Assembly: GCF_024582835.1 (NCBI RefSeq)
Contig: NZ_CP102096.1
Coordinates: 1,612,001 to 1,676,000, forward strand
DNA from: Vibrio japonicus
GTDB taxonomy: Bacteria; Pseudomonadota; Gammaproteobacteria; Enterobacterales; Vibrionaceae
Length of the DNA stretch: 64,000 nucleotides
Direction of reading: 5' to 3'
Positions 19,271 to 28,594 of the stretch are shown here, one piece after another; within the stretch, counting starts at the first letter, position 1; each line of letters begins with the position of its first letter. A program made the translations under genes and the position numbers. Under the pieces are notes generated by a model. That model saw only the letters and a program-made list of their open reading frames with translations. It was not told where the DNA came from and ran no database searches.

Positions 19271-19287
19271 TCCAAGATGTATGCCAA
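19271..19287 (-). promoter_or_regulatory. Sigma-54 promoter of pspABC
   Basis: The minus strand reads TTGGCATACATCTTGGA. This matches the -24 (TTGGCA) and -12 (TTGC-like) elements of sigma-54 promoters with the correct spacing, and departs at the last C of the -12 box. Transcription should start near 19259, about 68 bases before pspA. PspF would bind between this site and pspF. Confidence 0.82.
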
Positions 19288-19323
19288 CTTAAAACATAAT
19301 TAAAAATCAACAAGTTAAATAAA

Positions 19324-19353
19324 TTGCACTTCGACAATCATTCTGTGTATGAT
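19324..19353 (+). promoter_or_regulatory. Sigma-70-like promoter of pspF
   Basis: TTGCAC and TATGAT are separated by 18 bases, placing the pspF start near 19360. This overlaps the region where PspF upstream-activating sites for pspA should lie, so PspF may repress its own gene, as in E. coli. Confidence 0.6.
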
Positions 19354-19397
19354 GAGATTAACCAACAGTAGGCATAATTCACCACTGGAGAGTACCA

Positions 19398-20390
19398 ATG
19401 CAACAAAACCTTATCGGCGAGTCACCTGCTTTTTTATCTGTGCTGGATAAAGTATCGAAACTGGCTGCCATCGATCGCCCCATATTGATTATAGGGGAGC
19501 GTGGTACGGGTAAAGAGTTGATCGCTCAGAGGCTTCACTACTTATCTAAGCGTTGGGACCAACCCCTGATTTCCCTGAACTGCTCAGCATTAAGTGAAGG
19601 CTTAATTGATTCAGAACTTTTCGGGCACGAGCAAGGGTCGTTTACCGGCTCCAAAGGGCGTCATAAAGGTCGCTTTGAACGAGCAGAGAATGGCACGCTA
19701 TTCTTAGATGAACTCGCGACCGCTCCGTTACTGGTTCAAGAAAAACTGCTTCGTGTCATTGAATACGGACAATACGAACGAGTGGGTGGGCATCAGCTTT
19801 TGAATGCCAATGTTCGGCTGGTCTGTGCGACCAACGCTAATTTACCAGAAATGGCGGAAAACGGGCTTTTTCGAGCCGATCTACTTGATCGCCTTGCATT
19901 TGATGTCGTTCATCTTCCTCCCCTTCGTCAGCGCCAAGAGGATATTTTGCTCTTGGCTGAGTACTATGCAATCAAGATGTGCCGAGAGTTAGGATTTGAG
20001 TATTTTGTGGGTTTTAACCGCCAAGCTGAACAAGCACTGCTGGACTACCAGTGGCCTGGTAACGTGAGAGAACTTAAAAATGTCATTGAAAGGGCGGTTT
20101 ATCAACACGGTCAGAGTGATTCCCCAATCGACGAGTTAGTGTTTAATCCTTTTGCCGCTCATTGGAACCAAGAAGAAAGTGCACGCGCCGAAGAACCAAA
20201 ACCGACGGTTGAAACGTTCGCCTTCCCTATCGATTACAAGCAATGGCAAGAAGAGCAAGATATGCAAATTCTTAGTGCCGCTTTAGAAGAAAGTAAGTTC
20301 AACCAAAGGAAAGCCGCTCAATTATTAGGCTTAAGTTATCATCAACTTAGAGGCATGATACGAAAGTACAACCTCACCAGCCCACAATAA
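19398..20390 (+). CDS. pspF: Psp operon transcriptional activator PspF
   Basis: A 330-residue sigma-54 activator with no N-terminal receiver domain, as in E. coli PspF. Walker A is GERGTGKE at residues 33-40 and Walker B is LFLDELAT. The sigma-54 contact loop reads GSFTGS at residues 80-85, where most family members have GAFTGA. A Fis-type helix-turn-helix ends the protein (RKAAQLLGLSYHQLRGMI). It drives pspABC and is held inactive by PspA. It diverges from pspA and is followed by sapA. Confidence 0.95.
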   Translation: MQQNLIGESPAFLSVLDKVSKLAAIDRPILIIGERGTGKELIAQRLHYLSKRWDQPLISLNCSALSEGLIDSELFGHEQGSFTGSKGRHKGRFERAENGTLFLDELATAPLLVQEKLLRVIEYGQYERVGGHQLLNANVRLVCATNANLPEMAENGLFRADLLDRLAFDVVHLPPLRQRQEDILLLAEYYAIKMCRELGFEYFVGFNRQAEQALLDYQWPGNVRELKNVIERAVYQHGQSDSPIDELVFNPFAAHWNQEESARAEEPKPTVETFAFPIDYKQWQEEQDMQILSAALEESKFNQRKAAQLLGLSYHQLRGMIRKYNLTSPQ

Positions 20391-20505
20391 CAAGACAAAA
20401 GTTAAGGCTAACTTTGGTTAACCGCAACAAATGATGGTAAATTAATAAGATAGTAAGGCATAATGACTGATCTCATTATGCTTATCATCGACAGTCATTC
20501 TAGCT

Positions 20506-22119
20506 ATGAAAGCGTTCATTCAACTTACTTTAAGTTTATTTGGCATCGGCCTGCTGACAGGTTGTGGCGAAGACATTGATCACAATAAAGTCCGTCAAAG
20601 TGGATTTGTGTATTGCGGTCAAGGGGGCCCTGAAACCTTCAACCCTCAACTCACAGATAGCGGCATCACACATGAAACGCTAAGCCCTCAGATCTTTGAT
20701 GCTCTGTTAACCATCGATCCTGAGAGCTACGAACCCATAGCAAACTTAGCCGCGAGCTGGGAAGTTAACGATTCCGGCACCGAATATATCTTTACCCTGC
20801 GTGAAGACGTCGCGTTTCAAACTACGCCTTGGTTTACGCCCACTCGTACACTTAACGCCGATGACGTTGTGTTTAGCTTCAGGCGAATTTTAGAGTCATT
20901 ACACCCTTTTCACTACGTCGGTGGAGGCATTTATCCTTGGTTTAATGCGAATGGTTTTCAGGGTTTAGTGATTGATGTTGTCGCACTGTCTAATAACCAA
21001 GTGAAGTTTATCCTGAGTAGACCAGATAACTCGTTTTTATCCAGCATCGCGACGAGCCACGCCGTTATTCATTCAAAAGAATACGCAAGCCAATTAGAAC
21101 TAGCCGATGACAAATCCAAGCTGGACTCTCATCCTGTGGGAACCGGGCCGTTCTACATGGAAGAGTATCACTTTAATGACGTGATAAGACTCAAAAGACA
21201 TCCAAACTACTGGAAAGGTGCTGCCAATATGGAGCAAGTCGTTTTTGATATATCGAATCGCGGAACGGGTACTTTGGCTAAGCTGCTCAGAAAAGAGTGT
21301 GACGTATTGCATGCTCCTTTATCAAGCCAATTACCTGTCATTGAAAGCCGAAGTGACGTATCACTGACATCCATACCAGCTATGAATATCTCGTTTGTAG
21401 CGGTGAATACCTCTCATCCGGCGCTCAACGACTTGCGTGTTCGTAAAGCACTGAATTACGCGATTAATCGCCAGAATATTCTGGATTCGGTGTACTACGG
21501 AACAGGCACGCAAGCCTACTCTGTACTACCACCATCATCCTGGGCGTATCAAAAAGATAGCACCCAAATTCGTTATGACCGCAACTACGCGCTCGCCTTA
21601 TTAAAAGAGGCTGGATACAGTCAGGGGTTAGAGTTGACTATGTCTGTATCACTTGAACCACGCCCATATAATCCAAGCCCTAGAAAAACCGCAGAGCTGA
21701 TTCAAGCAAACTTGGCCGATGTGGGTATCACATTAAAATTACTCACCGATGATAGATATGATCGCACCGAAGATGATGCTCGCGTCGACCTTTATCTTAC
21801 TGGATGGATAGCGAGCACGGGCGACCCGGACAGCTTTCTAAGGCCCCTACTATCTTGTGACTCAAAACGCGCTGGCTTAAATGTCTCAAGTTGGTGTCAT
21901 CCTGATTTTGACTTTCTGCTGGATCTCGCTTTAGAAGTGGATAAAAAACGTTACCGCCTAAACCTTTATCGCCAAGCCCAGAATATTTTAAACGAGCAGT
22001 TTCCTATTATTCCATTAAACCACGGTATGCAAATACAAGCTCATCACCACTCTTTAATTGGATTCAAAGTGAGCCCATTTAACGCTCAACCTTTTGATAA
22101 AGTAGAGAGGATCAATTAA
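20506..22119 (+). CDS. sapA: SapA peptide ABC transporter substrate-binding lipoprotein
   Basis: A 537-residue binding protein of the oligopeptide-binding family with a lipoprotein signal (lipobox LLTGC near residue 20). The family's 'NPQLTDSG' and 'YEPIANLAASWEVNDSG' segments are present. In enterobacteria SapA is linked to antimicrobial-peptide resistance and haem or peptide uptake; E. coli SapBCDF has been described as a putrescine exporter. The function here is not proved. It leads a five-gene operon and overlaps sapB by one base. The gap from pspF includes a small inverted repeat (AAAGTTA/TAACTTT). Confidence 0.92.
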   Translation: MKAFIQLTLSLFGIGLLTGCGEDIDHNKVRQSGFVYCGQGGPETFNPQLTDSGITHETLSPQIFDALLTIDPESYEPIANLAASWEVNDSGTEYIFTLREDVAFQTTPWFTPTRTLNADDVVFSFRRILESLHPFHYVGGGIYPWFNANGFQGLVIDVVALSNNQVKFILSRPDNSFLSSIATSHAVIHSKEYASQLELADDKSKLDSHPVGTGPFYMEEYHFNDVIRLKRHPNYWKGAANMEQVVFDISNRGTGTLAKLLRKECDVLHAPLSSQLPVIESRSDVSLTSIPAMNISFVAVNTSHPALNDLRVRKALNYAINRQNILDSVYYGTGTQAYSVLPPSSWAYQKDSTQIRYDRNYALALLKEAGYSQGLELTMSVSLEPRPYNPSPRKTAELIQANLADVGITLKLLTDDRYDRTEDDARVDLYLTGWIASTGDPDSFLRPLLSCDSKRAGLNVSSWCHPDFDFLLDLALEVDKKRYRLNLYRQAQNILNEQFPIIPLNHGMQIQAHHHSLIGFKVSPFNAQPFDKVERIN

Positions 22120-23081
22120 TGTTTCTCTATACTGTTCGACGCCTCAATCTATTTATCATTACCATGCTTATCCTGACCGTTGTTGGGTTTAGCATTCTTC
22201 GACTTGAACCTAATTCGCCATGGGCACTGCAAGATTTTTGGTCTGGCTGGATGACTTACTTAGGCGAGTTAATGCAGCTTAATTTGGGCGTCAATAAACA
22301 CCATGTCCCAGTGATTGAAGAGTTGGCTATCGTATTCCCTGCGACACTAGAGCTGTGTTTTATCGCGTTTTTGCTGTCGCTGATTATCGGTATTCCTTTA
22401 GGCACTATCGCGGGAATGAAACAAGGTAAATGGACAGACACCATCATTTCGTTCACCTCTATGGCTGGCTATTCTGCACCAATATTTTGGGTCGCTCTTT
22501 TGATGATCATGGTGTTTTCACTCCATTTCGAATTCTTTCCTGTCGCTGGTCGCTACGACATGTTGTATGAGATAGAGCACGTCACCGGCTTTGCACTGAT
22601 AGACGCGTTTTTCGCTAAAGGCCCTTACCGCGCCCATGCTCTTCAAAGTGTGCTCGAACACCTCATCTTACCTTGCTTGGTTTTGGCACTTGCACCTACG
22701 ACTCAGGTCATCAGTTCAATGCGTACTTCGGTCGCAGAAGTAATGGGGCAAAACTACATTCGCGCTGCGAGGATCAAAGGTCTTAACACCCGAGAAATTG
22801 TTACCCAGCACGTCCTTAGAAACGCGATTCCACCTATCATTCCCAAAATAGGTGTCCAACTTTCAAGCATGCTCACGTTAGCCATCATTACTGAGTCCAT
22901 TTTCAACTGGCCTGGCATTGGTCGCTGGCTTTTAGATGCCCTCTCCGAGCAAGATTTTGTCGCGATTCAAGCTGGCGTTATCGTTGTTGCGACGTTAGTA
23001 CTCACTGCCAATATCCTCTCTGATTTAATTGGTGCGATGATTAACCCACTAGTAAGGAAGGAATGGTATGCTAACCGATAG
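22119..23081 (+). CDS. sapB: SapB ABC transporter permease
   Basis: A 320-residue permease of the DppB/OppB type with about six membrane helices. It carries the coupling motif 'RAARIKGLNTREIVTQHVLRNA'. It pairs with SapC to form the membrane part of the Sap transporter. It overlaps sapA by one base and sapC by 14 bases. Confidence 0.93.
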   Translation: MFLYTVRRLNLFIITMLILTVVGFSILRLEPNSPWALQDFWSGWMTYLGELMQLNLGVNKHHVPVIEELAIVFPATLELCFIAFLLSLIIGIPLGTIAGMKQGKWTDTIISFTSMAGYSAPIFWVALLMIMVFSLHFEFFPVAGRYDMLYEIEHVTGFALIDAFFAKGPYRAHALQSVLEHLILPCLVLALAPTTQVISSMRTSVAEVMGQNYIRAARIKGLNTREIVTQHVLRNAIPPIIPKIGVQLSSMLTLAIITESIFNWPGIGRWLLDALSEQDFVAIQAGVIVVATLVLTANILSDLIGAMINPLVRKEWYANR

Positions 23082-23955
23082 CGTTTATCAGGAAGAACAC
23101 ATTCCTACTCAGTTCGAGCGTTTTTGGCGCAGTTTCAAATCAAATAATCTTGCGATGTTTGGCTTGTGGTGCCTAGCATTAATTATTGTGCTGACTCTAC
23201 TTTCACCTTGGATCGTACCCCATGATCCTCAGGAGCAGACTGGCATCCTGTTGCTTCCTCCTTCTTGGAACCCAGAAGGGACGGTAGAGTACTTTCTTGG
23301 AACAGACGATCTTGGCCGAGATATTCTTTCCCGCTTACTTTCTGGCTCTCAGCTCACATTCGGCGCTGCTGTCATCATAACCGCTATAGCAAGCTTTATA
23401 GGTTGCATTATTGGCGTGTTAGCGGGGATGACTCGTGGACTTATCTCTAGCACACTGAACCACTTGCTAGATACTGTCATGTCTATCCCATCACTGCTAC
23501 TGGCGATCATTTTCGTCGCAGTTCTCGGCTTCGGGGAGTTCAATGTTTTACTCGCGATCTGTCTTGCTCTGATCCCACGCTTTATACGTTCGGTTTATCT
23601 CGCAGTACATAACGAAGTGGAAAAAGATTACATAATGGCAGCAAGATTGGACGGGGCGAACGATTTCTACCTACTGTGGAACTCGATTTTACCTAATATT
23701 TTGGTTGTAATCGCAGCAGAGGTTACAGCGGCGCTTTCTATTGCCATACTTGATATAACCGCTCTGGGATTTCTGGGTTTAGGTGCACAGGCGCCGAGCA
23801 CGGAATGGGGAGCGATATTAGGCGATTCCGTGGAATTGATTTACCTTGCGCCATGGACAGTTACCCTGCCTGGTCTTGCCATCATGTTTACTGTAATCGT
23901 TATTAACTTAGTTGGCGAAGGGGTTCGCAGAGCTCTTAATGCGGGGATCGAATAA
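23068..23955 (+). CDS. sapC: SapC ABC transporter permease
   Basis: A 295-residue permease of the DppC/OppC type. A cytoplasmic N-terminal segment is followed by the family's first helix and a '[20 protein letters not shown]' motif. The coupling loop is '[20 protein letters not shown]'. It forms the second half of the Sap channel. It overlaps sapD by a single base. Confidence 0.93.
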   Translation: MLTDSVYQEEHIPTQFERFWRSFKSNNLAMFGLWCLALIIVLTLLSPWIVPHDPQEQTGILLLPPSWNPEGTVEYFLGTDDLGRDILSRLLSGSQLTFGAAVIITAIASFIGCIIGVLAGMTRGLISSTLNHLLDTVMSIPSLLLAIIFVAVLGFGEFNVLLAICLALIPRFIRSVYLAVHNEVEKDYIMAARLDGANDFYLLWNSILPNILVVIAAEVTAALSIAILDITALGFLGLGAQAPSTEWGAILGDSVELIYLAPWTVTLPGLAIMFTVIVINLVGEGVRRALNAGIE

Positions 23956-24953
23956 TGCCGTTATTAGATATTCGACATCTGACGATAGAGATAGAAACAC
24001 CGCAAGGCATGATGAAAGCGGTGGATCGTATGAGCCTGACTCTCAATGAAGGAGAGATCCGTGGTCTTGTGGGTGAATCTGGCTCGGGAAAAAGCTTAGT
24101 CGCAAAGGCGATTGTAGGTGTATGTAAAGACAACTGGAAAGTGACCGCCGATCGTATGCGACTCGGTAACATCGATTTATTGCAGTTGACACCCAAAGAG
24201 CGACGTCGTGTGATAGCACGCGATATTGCCATGATCTTCCAAGAGCCTTCTACCTGCTTAGACCCGTCAGAGGTTGTAGGGAATCAGCTTATCGAAGCCA
24301 TTCCATCTCGCTCTTTTGAGGGTAAATGGTGGGAACGATTTAAATGGCGTAGAAAGCAGGCCATAGGGTTACTGCACAAAGTGGGGATCAAAAATCACCA
24401 CCAGATTATGAATAGCTATCCTTATGAGCTAACCGATGGTGAGTGTCAAAAAGTCATGATTGCAATGGCAATTGCGGCAAACCCTAAATTGCTTATCGCT
24501 GATGAGCCAACCAACGATCTTGACCCTATTACTCAGTCGCAGATCCTACGCTTACTTAGCCGTATGAATCAGCTGAATAATACGTCTATCATATTGATTG
24601 GTCACGACTTAACCACCATCACTCAGTGGGCAAACCGCATCACTGTGATGTACTGCGGTCAGTCAGTCGAATCGGCTGATACGTCAAAGATTTTAGAAAA
24701 GCCTAAACACCCCTATACCGTGGCTCTGCTAAAGGCAATGCCAGATTTTAATGATTGGATTCCACACAAAGAAAAACTTCAATCGCTACCAGGATCGATT
24801 CCCCCACTTCAGCACTTACCAATTGGTTGCAGACTGGGGCCACGCTGCCCTTATGCTCAGCGCCAATGCGTCGAAATGCCTATGACAAGAAGAATTAAGA
24901 ACCATAAGTTTGCCTGCCACTTCCCACTTAACCTGGAGAAGAAAAAACCATGA
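23955..24953 (+). CDS. sapD: SapD ABC transporter ATP-binding protein
   Basis: A 332-residue ABC ATPase of the DppD/OppD type. Walker A is GESGSGKS and Walker B is [12 protein letters not shown]. The signature reads LTDGECQKV in place of LSGGQxQRV, and this degenerate form appears to be a SapD trait. The C-terminal region has the family's Cys cluster ('[17 protein letters not shown]'), which in some relatives binds an Fe-S cluster. SapD has also been reported to affect Trk potassium uptake in enterobacteria. Confidence 0.92.
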   Translation: MPLLDIRHLTIEIETPQGMMKAVDRMSLTLNEGEIRGLVGESGSGKSLVAKAIVGVCKDNWKVTADRMRLGNIDLLQLTPKERRRVIARDIAMIFQEPSTCLDPSEVVGNQLIEAIPSRSFEGKWWERFKWRRKQAIGLLHKVGIKNHHQIMNSYPYELTDGECQKVMIAMAIAANPKLLIADEPTNDLDPITQSQILRLLSRMNQLNNTSIILIGHDLTTITQWANRITVMYCGQSVESADTSKILEKPKHPYTVALLKAMPDFNDWIPHKEKLQSLPGSIPPLQHLPIGCRLGPRCPYAQRQCVEMPMTRRIKNHKFACHFPLNLEKKKP

Positions 24954-25726
24954 GTGCACTGTTAGAGGTCAATGACCTATCAAAAGAGTTTGTCACTCGT
25001 CAGGGGTTGTTCCGCAAACAATCTCATCTAGCAGTCAAACCGGTCAGCTTTACGCTTGAAGTTGGGCAAACAATCGGTTTTATCGGTCAAAATGGCTCTG
25101 GTAAGTCGACGTTAGCGCGCATGTTAGCGGGCGTAGTAGAACCATCCCATGGTGAAATCCGTGTTAACGGCGAACTTTTGGTTCATAAAGATTATTCGAC
25201 ACGGTGCAAACTTATCCGAATGATTTTCCAAGATCCGAATACGTCGTTAAATCCACGCATCCAGATAGGGAATATTTTGGAAGGTCCTTTAAAGCGGAAC
25301 ACCAGCATGTCTTCCGAAGCCCGTCTTAAACGGGTCAAAGAAACATTGCTCCGTGTTGGCTTACTTCCTGAACACGCATACTTCTACCCACAAATGCTGG
25401 CTACAGGCCAAAAACAACGTGTCTGTTTAGCACGGGCGTTGATTCTTCAACCCTCCATCATCATTGCTGATGAGGCGTTGAATGGTCTGGATATGGCGAT
25501 GCGATCGCAGATCATTAACCTGTTCTTGGAACTGCAAGAGGAAATGGGTGTTTCTTTTGTCTATGTATCTCAGCACTTAGGGATCATTAAGCACATCACA
25601 GATAAGCTGATGGTGATGCATGAAGGGGAAGTCGTTGAAAGTGGCGATACGCAGCAAGTGCTCGCCAATCCTAAACACATCATCACTCAGCGTTTAGTAG
25701 AAAGTCACTTTAGCAAACCTCGCTAA
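24950..25726 (+). CDS. sapF: SapF ABC transporter ATP-binding protein
   Basis: A 258-residue ABC ATPase of the DppF type. Walker A is GQNGSGKST, Walker B is [12 protein letters not shown], and the signature is [10 protein letters not shown] rather than LSGGQQQRV. The change matches the SapF group (E. coli has MLAPGQKQR from memory). It overlaps sapD by four bases (ATGA) and ends the operon. Confidence 0.93.
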   Translation: MSALLEVNDLSKEFVTRQGLFRKQSHLAVKPVSFTLEVGQTIGFIGQNGSGKSTLARMLAGVVEPSHGEIRVNGELLVHKDYSTRCKLIRMIFQDPNTSLNPRIQIGNILEGPLKRNTSMSSEARLKRVKETLLRVGLLPEHAYFYPQMLATGQKQRVCLARALILQPSIIIADEALNGLDMAMRSQIINLFLELQEEMGVSFVYVSQHLGIIKHITDKLMVMHEGEVVESGDTQQVLANPKHIITQRLVESHFSKPR

Positions 25727-25734
25727 AGATAATG

Positions 25735-25765
25735 AATACTCTCGTTCAAGTTAAACGAGAGTATT
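25735..25765 (+). terminator. Hairpin after sapF
   Basis: A 12-bp stem (AATACTCTCGTT/AACGAGAGTATT) with a seven-base loop lies between convergent sapF and the DUF2750 gene. T runs are short on both sides, so it may be a weak bidirectional terminator. Confidence 0.65.
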
Positions 25766-25784
25766 AAAGATGATGAGTTAGGCG

Positions 25785-26171
25785 CTATTTGTTGGCGCGT
25801 TTTTTAAGCTCGAATTCGAACTCGTCTGGGTACAATACCACCCCTTCTTCGTTGCCGTTAGGAAAGACCACGACCGATAGTTCGTCTTCTTGAAGACCGT
25901 ATGTCCAACGACTGAACCATTTGGCAGTAGAAATGGATTCTGCTTTGCAGTGTTCCCACTCACCCGTTGCCCACTCGTTTGCAAACTCTTCGTTTGGCCA
26001 CACTGGCACGCAATCTTCATCTTCGGTGTTAAGCATAACGCAGCCGTGTTCGTCAGTCAGAATCCAAACTTTTCGCTGTTTAGCTATCTCTTTAACACAG
26101 TAATTAAAACGCTCTTCATCGCGCATCTTATTCACTGTTTCTATTTGCTCTTTAGTCAGTGCATCAGACAT
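25785..26171 (-). CDS. DUF2750 domain protein
   Basis: A 128-residue soluble protein of the DUF2750 family, whose function is unknown. Visible features are a Lys/Glu-rich N-terminal helix and a middle segment 'WILTDEHGCVMLNTEDEDCV', then 'PVWPNEEFANEW' and 'YPDEFEFEL' near the C-terminus. The ATG at 26171 has AAGGAG upstream; nine further codons are open before it. It is separated from ppaC by a terminator, so it is probably transcribed alone. Confidence 0.82.
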   Translation of the reverse strand: MSDALTKEQIETVNKMRDEERFNYCVKEIAKQRKVWILTDEHGCVMLNTEDEDCVPVWPNEEFANEWATGEWEHCKAESISTAKWFSRWTYGLQEDELSVVVFPNGNEEGVVLYPDEFEFELKKRANK

Positions 26172-26187
26172 GAATGTCTCCTTAAAC

Positions 26188-26216
26188 AAAACGCCCACGG
26201 CAAAACCATGGGCGTT
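26188..26216 (-). terminator. Terminator of ppaC
   Basis: On the minus strand AAACGCCCA and TGGGCGTTT pair, with two further G-C pairs after one mismatch, then TTTTGTTT. It separates ppaC from the DUF2750 gene. Confidence 0.82.
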
Positions 26217-26219
26217 TAG

Positions 26220-26237
26220 AATAACGTTAACGTTATT
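26220..26237. repeat. Perfect 18-bp palindrome next to ppaC stop
   Basis: AATAACGTTAACGTTATT is a perfect palindrome, four bases beyond the ppaC stop codon and directly before its terminator. It could fold into a small hairpin or bind a dimeric protein. No function can be assigned. Confidence 0.6.
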
Positions 26238-26241
26238 ACGT

Positions 26242-27147
26242 TTAAACTAGTTCAGCTTGCAGCCACGGCCAGCCTTGCTTCTTACGGCTTAGGGTGTTTT
26301 CCATCATTAGCATGCCATCTTGCTCATGCTTAACAAGCTTCTCTGCCCACTCACCTTTGTATAGTAGACGAGTTTGTGCTGTCGTGATGTCTGTTAGCAT
26401 TACTGCAGCGAACGCTAGACCTTCATCACTACAACGACGCTCAAGATCCGCTTCTAGGCCGTCAATCATGCCGTCAACTTGCTCTAAAGTTGCCAGTTCA
26501 ACCTGACCTACTACTACGTCACGACCGTTGAATGGGTAACCTTTCAGGTCTTTTTCTACAAGTTCAGCGGCAGAAAGACCTTCGATGTTGGTTTTAGCGA
26601 TAAGTAGATCTTTGATGAATGTATCTACATCAACAACACCAGCGATTTTCGCTAGCTCTTCTACTGCATCTTTGTCTTTTTGCGTACAAGTTGGAGACGC
26701 AAAACCCACTGTGTCAGACAAGATAGCCGACATCATTAGTTTAGCGATTTGAGGAGTGATCTCGTGACCTTCAATCTTGAACATGTTGAATAGCACTGTG
26801 TTTGTACAACCTACAGGCCAGATCCATGCTTCCATTGGGTTTACAGTCATCACGTCGCCCAGACGGTGGTGGTCAACGATACCTAGGATTTGAGCTTCAG
26901 CCACGTCATCTGGTGCCTGTGCTAGATCTGAGTAGTCAACAAGCCAAATTTTCTCACCCGCGACAGATGTACGAAGTTCAGGAACTTCTGCGCCAGCAAC
27001 TTCAAGGATATGTTGAGTTTCGCGGTTGATTTCACCTTGGCGAATCGGCATTGCTTGCTCGCCACGCGCTTTTAGTAGCTCAGTTGCAACTAGAGCGCTA
27101 CAGATACTATCACTATCAGGGTTCTTGTGACCTACAACTAGAATCAT
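26242..27147 (-). CDS. ppaC: Manganese-dependent inorganic pyrophosphatase (family II)
   Basis: A 301-residue family II pyrophosphatase of the DHH superfamily. Metal-binding motifs are GHKNPDSDS at residues 6-14, VDHH and SDTVGF. It hydrolyses pyrophosphate to phosphate and is activated mainly by Mn2+. The length matches the family. The ATG at 27147 is chosen because the family starts MILVVGHKNPDSDS; the frame is open about 49 codons upstream. It diverges from the metal-exporter-like gene. Confidence 0.94.
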   Translation of the reverse strand: MILVVGHKNPDSDSICSALVATELLKARGEQAMPIRQGEINRETQHILEVAGAEVPELRTSVAGEKIWLVDYSDLAQAPDDVAEAQILGIVDHHRLGDVMTVNPMEAWIWPVGCTNTVLFNMFKIEGHEITPQIAKLMMSAILSDTVGFASPTCTQKDKDAVEELAKIAGVVDVDTFIKDLLIAKTNIEGLSAAELVEKDLKGYPFNGRDVVVGQVELATLEQVDGMIDGLEADLERRCSDEGLAFAAVMLTDITTAQTRLLYKGEWAEKLVKHEQDGMLMMENTLSRKKQGWPWLQAELV

Positions 27148-27272
27148 CTTTTTTCCTATTCGACTATAACAGGCCCAGCTTGGGCATTTACTCACAAAGC
27201 TCGATACTTTACCTGAATTTTGAGATTTGTCATGGGTTAGAAAGAAGAAAAGCCATTCTTTCAAGTTTTTAT

Positions 27273-27287
27273 TGCAAATAATTCTCA
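27273..27287 (+). promoter_or_regulatory. Fur-box-like sequence 1
   Basis: TGCAAATAATTCTCA resembles the 7-1-7 Fur box (TGATAAT-N-ATTATCA), with most positions matched. It lies between the divergent ppaC and the 10TM metal-exporter-like gene. Confidence 0.6.
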
Positions 27288-27298
27288 TTAACATATAT

Positions 27299-27313
27299 TG
27301 ATAATAATTCGCA
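27299..27313 (+). promoter_or_regulatory. Fur-box-like sequence 2
   Basis: TGATAATAATTCGCA has a perfect left half of the 7-1-7 Fur box and a partly matched right half. It ends 18 bases before the start codon of the metal-exporter-like gene, where bound Fur would block transcription or initiation. Confidence 0.68.
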
Positions 27314-27331
27314 TTTGTATTTGAGATTTAA

Positions 27332-28540
27332 ATGAACGATATAAGACTCTCTCAGTATTCTCCGCAGTGGCTTTCGTTGTCTCAATTTAGCCCTGCATAT
27401 AAGAGGCTTCTCTTGCCAATCTCATTGGCTGCACTTATTGCAAATGAAACAACCCGTGACGTGACAGTCAATACGCTGGCTGATGCCTTTTGGGCTGTTT
27501 CAGCTTATGTCGCTTTCACATTAGCTATCTACCACTACGTTTCTCTGTTGATGAATAGGGAGAGTAAGATTGTTAACCTATACCAAAGCTCACGTGGCTA
27601 TCAGGTCATATTTGCTTCCATCCTAGGTGCGCTACCTGGCTGTGGCGGTGCAATCATTGTGACGACGCAATTTGTTAGCGGACGGGTTGGCTTTGGTGCA
27701 ATTGTCGCCGTGCTCACCTCCACAATGGGCGATGCTGCTTTCTTACTTTTGGCAAGCCAGCCTGATACTGGATTAGCGGTTGTTGCGTTAGGAGTCATTG
27801 TCGGTTGTTTGTCTGGATGGGCGGTAAACGCAATACATAACGATGACTTTCTTCGCCCTAGAACTCAGGCTTTCGTTAATACGTTCAGTTGTGCAGCCAA
27901 AGCGCCAGCCTCAAACATCGAGAAAAAAGCCATTAACCTTCAAGGTGCATTCTGGAAGTGGCTGATCGTCCCAGCTACCCTAGTCGCATTCTTAGGGTCA
28001 TTTCAAGTCGATGTGAATGCACTGCTTTCGTTACCAAAGATGACTATCGAATGGTTAGGAGCAATACTCATTATTGCAAGCATGCTGCTGTGGTCACTGA
28101 CAAAAGAGATTAAAGACTATGAATCTACTGTCGCTGAGGATAAAAAATCGGTCACATCTCACCCACTTCAAAAAGCGGCACAAGATACGAATTTTGTCAC
28201 CGCGTGGGTGATAATAGCATTCATGGCGTTTGAGCTTACTACCTACTTCGGAGAGATCGATCTCGCGTTCATGTTGTCTGGCTTGGGAATCTGGATGCCG
28301 CTTATGGGACTGGCAATCGGCTTATTGCCGGGTTGTGGTCCGCAAATTTTGGTAACCAGTCTTTACATTGCAGGGGCAGCGCCGTTATCTGCTCAATTAG
28401 CGAACGCAATATCAAACGATGGTGATGCGCTGTTCCCAGCCATTGCATTAGCCCCAAAAGCGGCTCTTGTCGCCACCTTTTATTCGGCTATTCCGGCACT
28501 CTTCGTTGGTTATGGTTACTATTTTTTGTTTGAAATCTAG
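27332..28540 (+). CDS. Putative 10TM heavy-metal exporter (PF11449/DUF2899 type)
   Basis: A 402-residue membrane protein with about ten hydrophobic segments in two related halves. Each half has a P-G-C-G motif: 'LPGCGGAIIVTTQF' followed by MGD near residue 130, and 'LPGCGPQILVTSLY' followed by NDGDA near residue 365. This matches the PF11449 group of putative metal exporters, which includes proteins annotated as manganese transporters. The substrate is not proved. It diverges from an Mn-dependent pyrophosphatase gene and has two Fur-like boxes upstream, which suggests a link to Fe/Mn balance. Confidence 0.82.
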   Translation: MNDIRLSQYSPQWLSLSQFSPAYKRLLLPISLAALIANETTRDVTVNTLADAFWAVSAYVAFTLAIYHYVSLLMNRESKIVNLYQSSRGYQVIFASILGALPGCGGAIIVTTQFVSGRVGFGAIVAVLTSTMGDAAFLLLASQPDTGLAVVALGVIVGCLSGWAVNAIHNDDFLRPRTQAFVNTFSCAAKAPASNIEKKAINLQGAFWKWLIVPATLVAFLGSFQVDVNALLSLPKMTIEWLGAILIIASMLLWSLTKEIKDYESTVAEDKKSVTSHPLQKAAQDTNFVTAWVIIAFMAFELTTYFGEIDLAFMLSGLGIWMPLMGLAIGLLPGCGPQILVTSLYIAGAAPLSAQLANAISNDGDALFPAIALAPKAALVATFYSAIPALFVGYGYYFLFEI

Positions 28541-28567
28541 CTCACTGCCAAATACATTTGCTAGTAA

Positions 28568-28594
28568 AACGCCCTCAGCTGAGGGCGTTGTTTT
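28568..28594. terminator. Bidirectional terminator between metal-exporter-like gene and yebC
   Basis: A perfect 22-base palindrome (arm AACGCCCTCA) is followed by a G and T run on the plus strand and by TTTT on the minus strand. It sits between two convergent genes and should serve both. The right end touches the yebC stop codon. Confidence 0.88.

Noticed and set aside
24409..25460. Degenerate ABC signature motifs in SapD and SapF as a sign of inactive ATPases
   Set aside because: As I recall them, E. coli SapD and SapF have similar changes, and Walker A, Walker B and catalytic Glu are intact, so this is a family trait.
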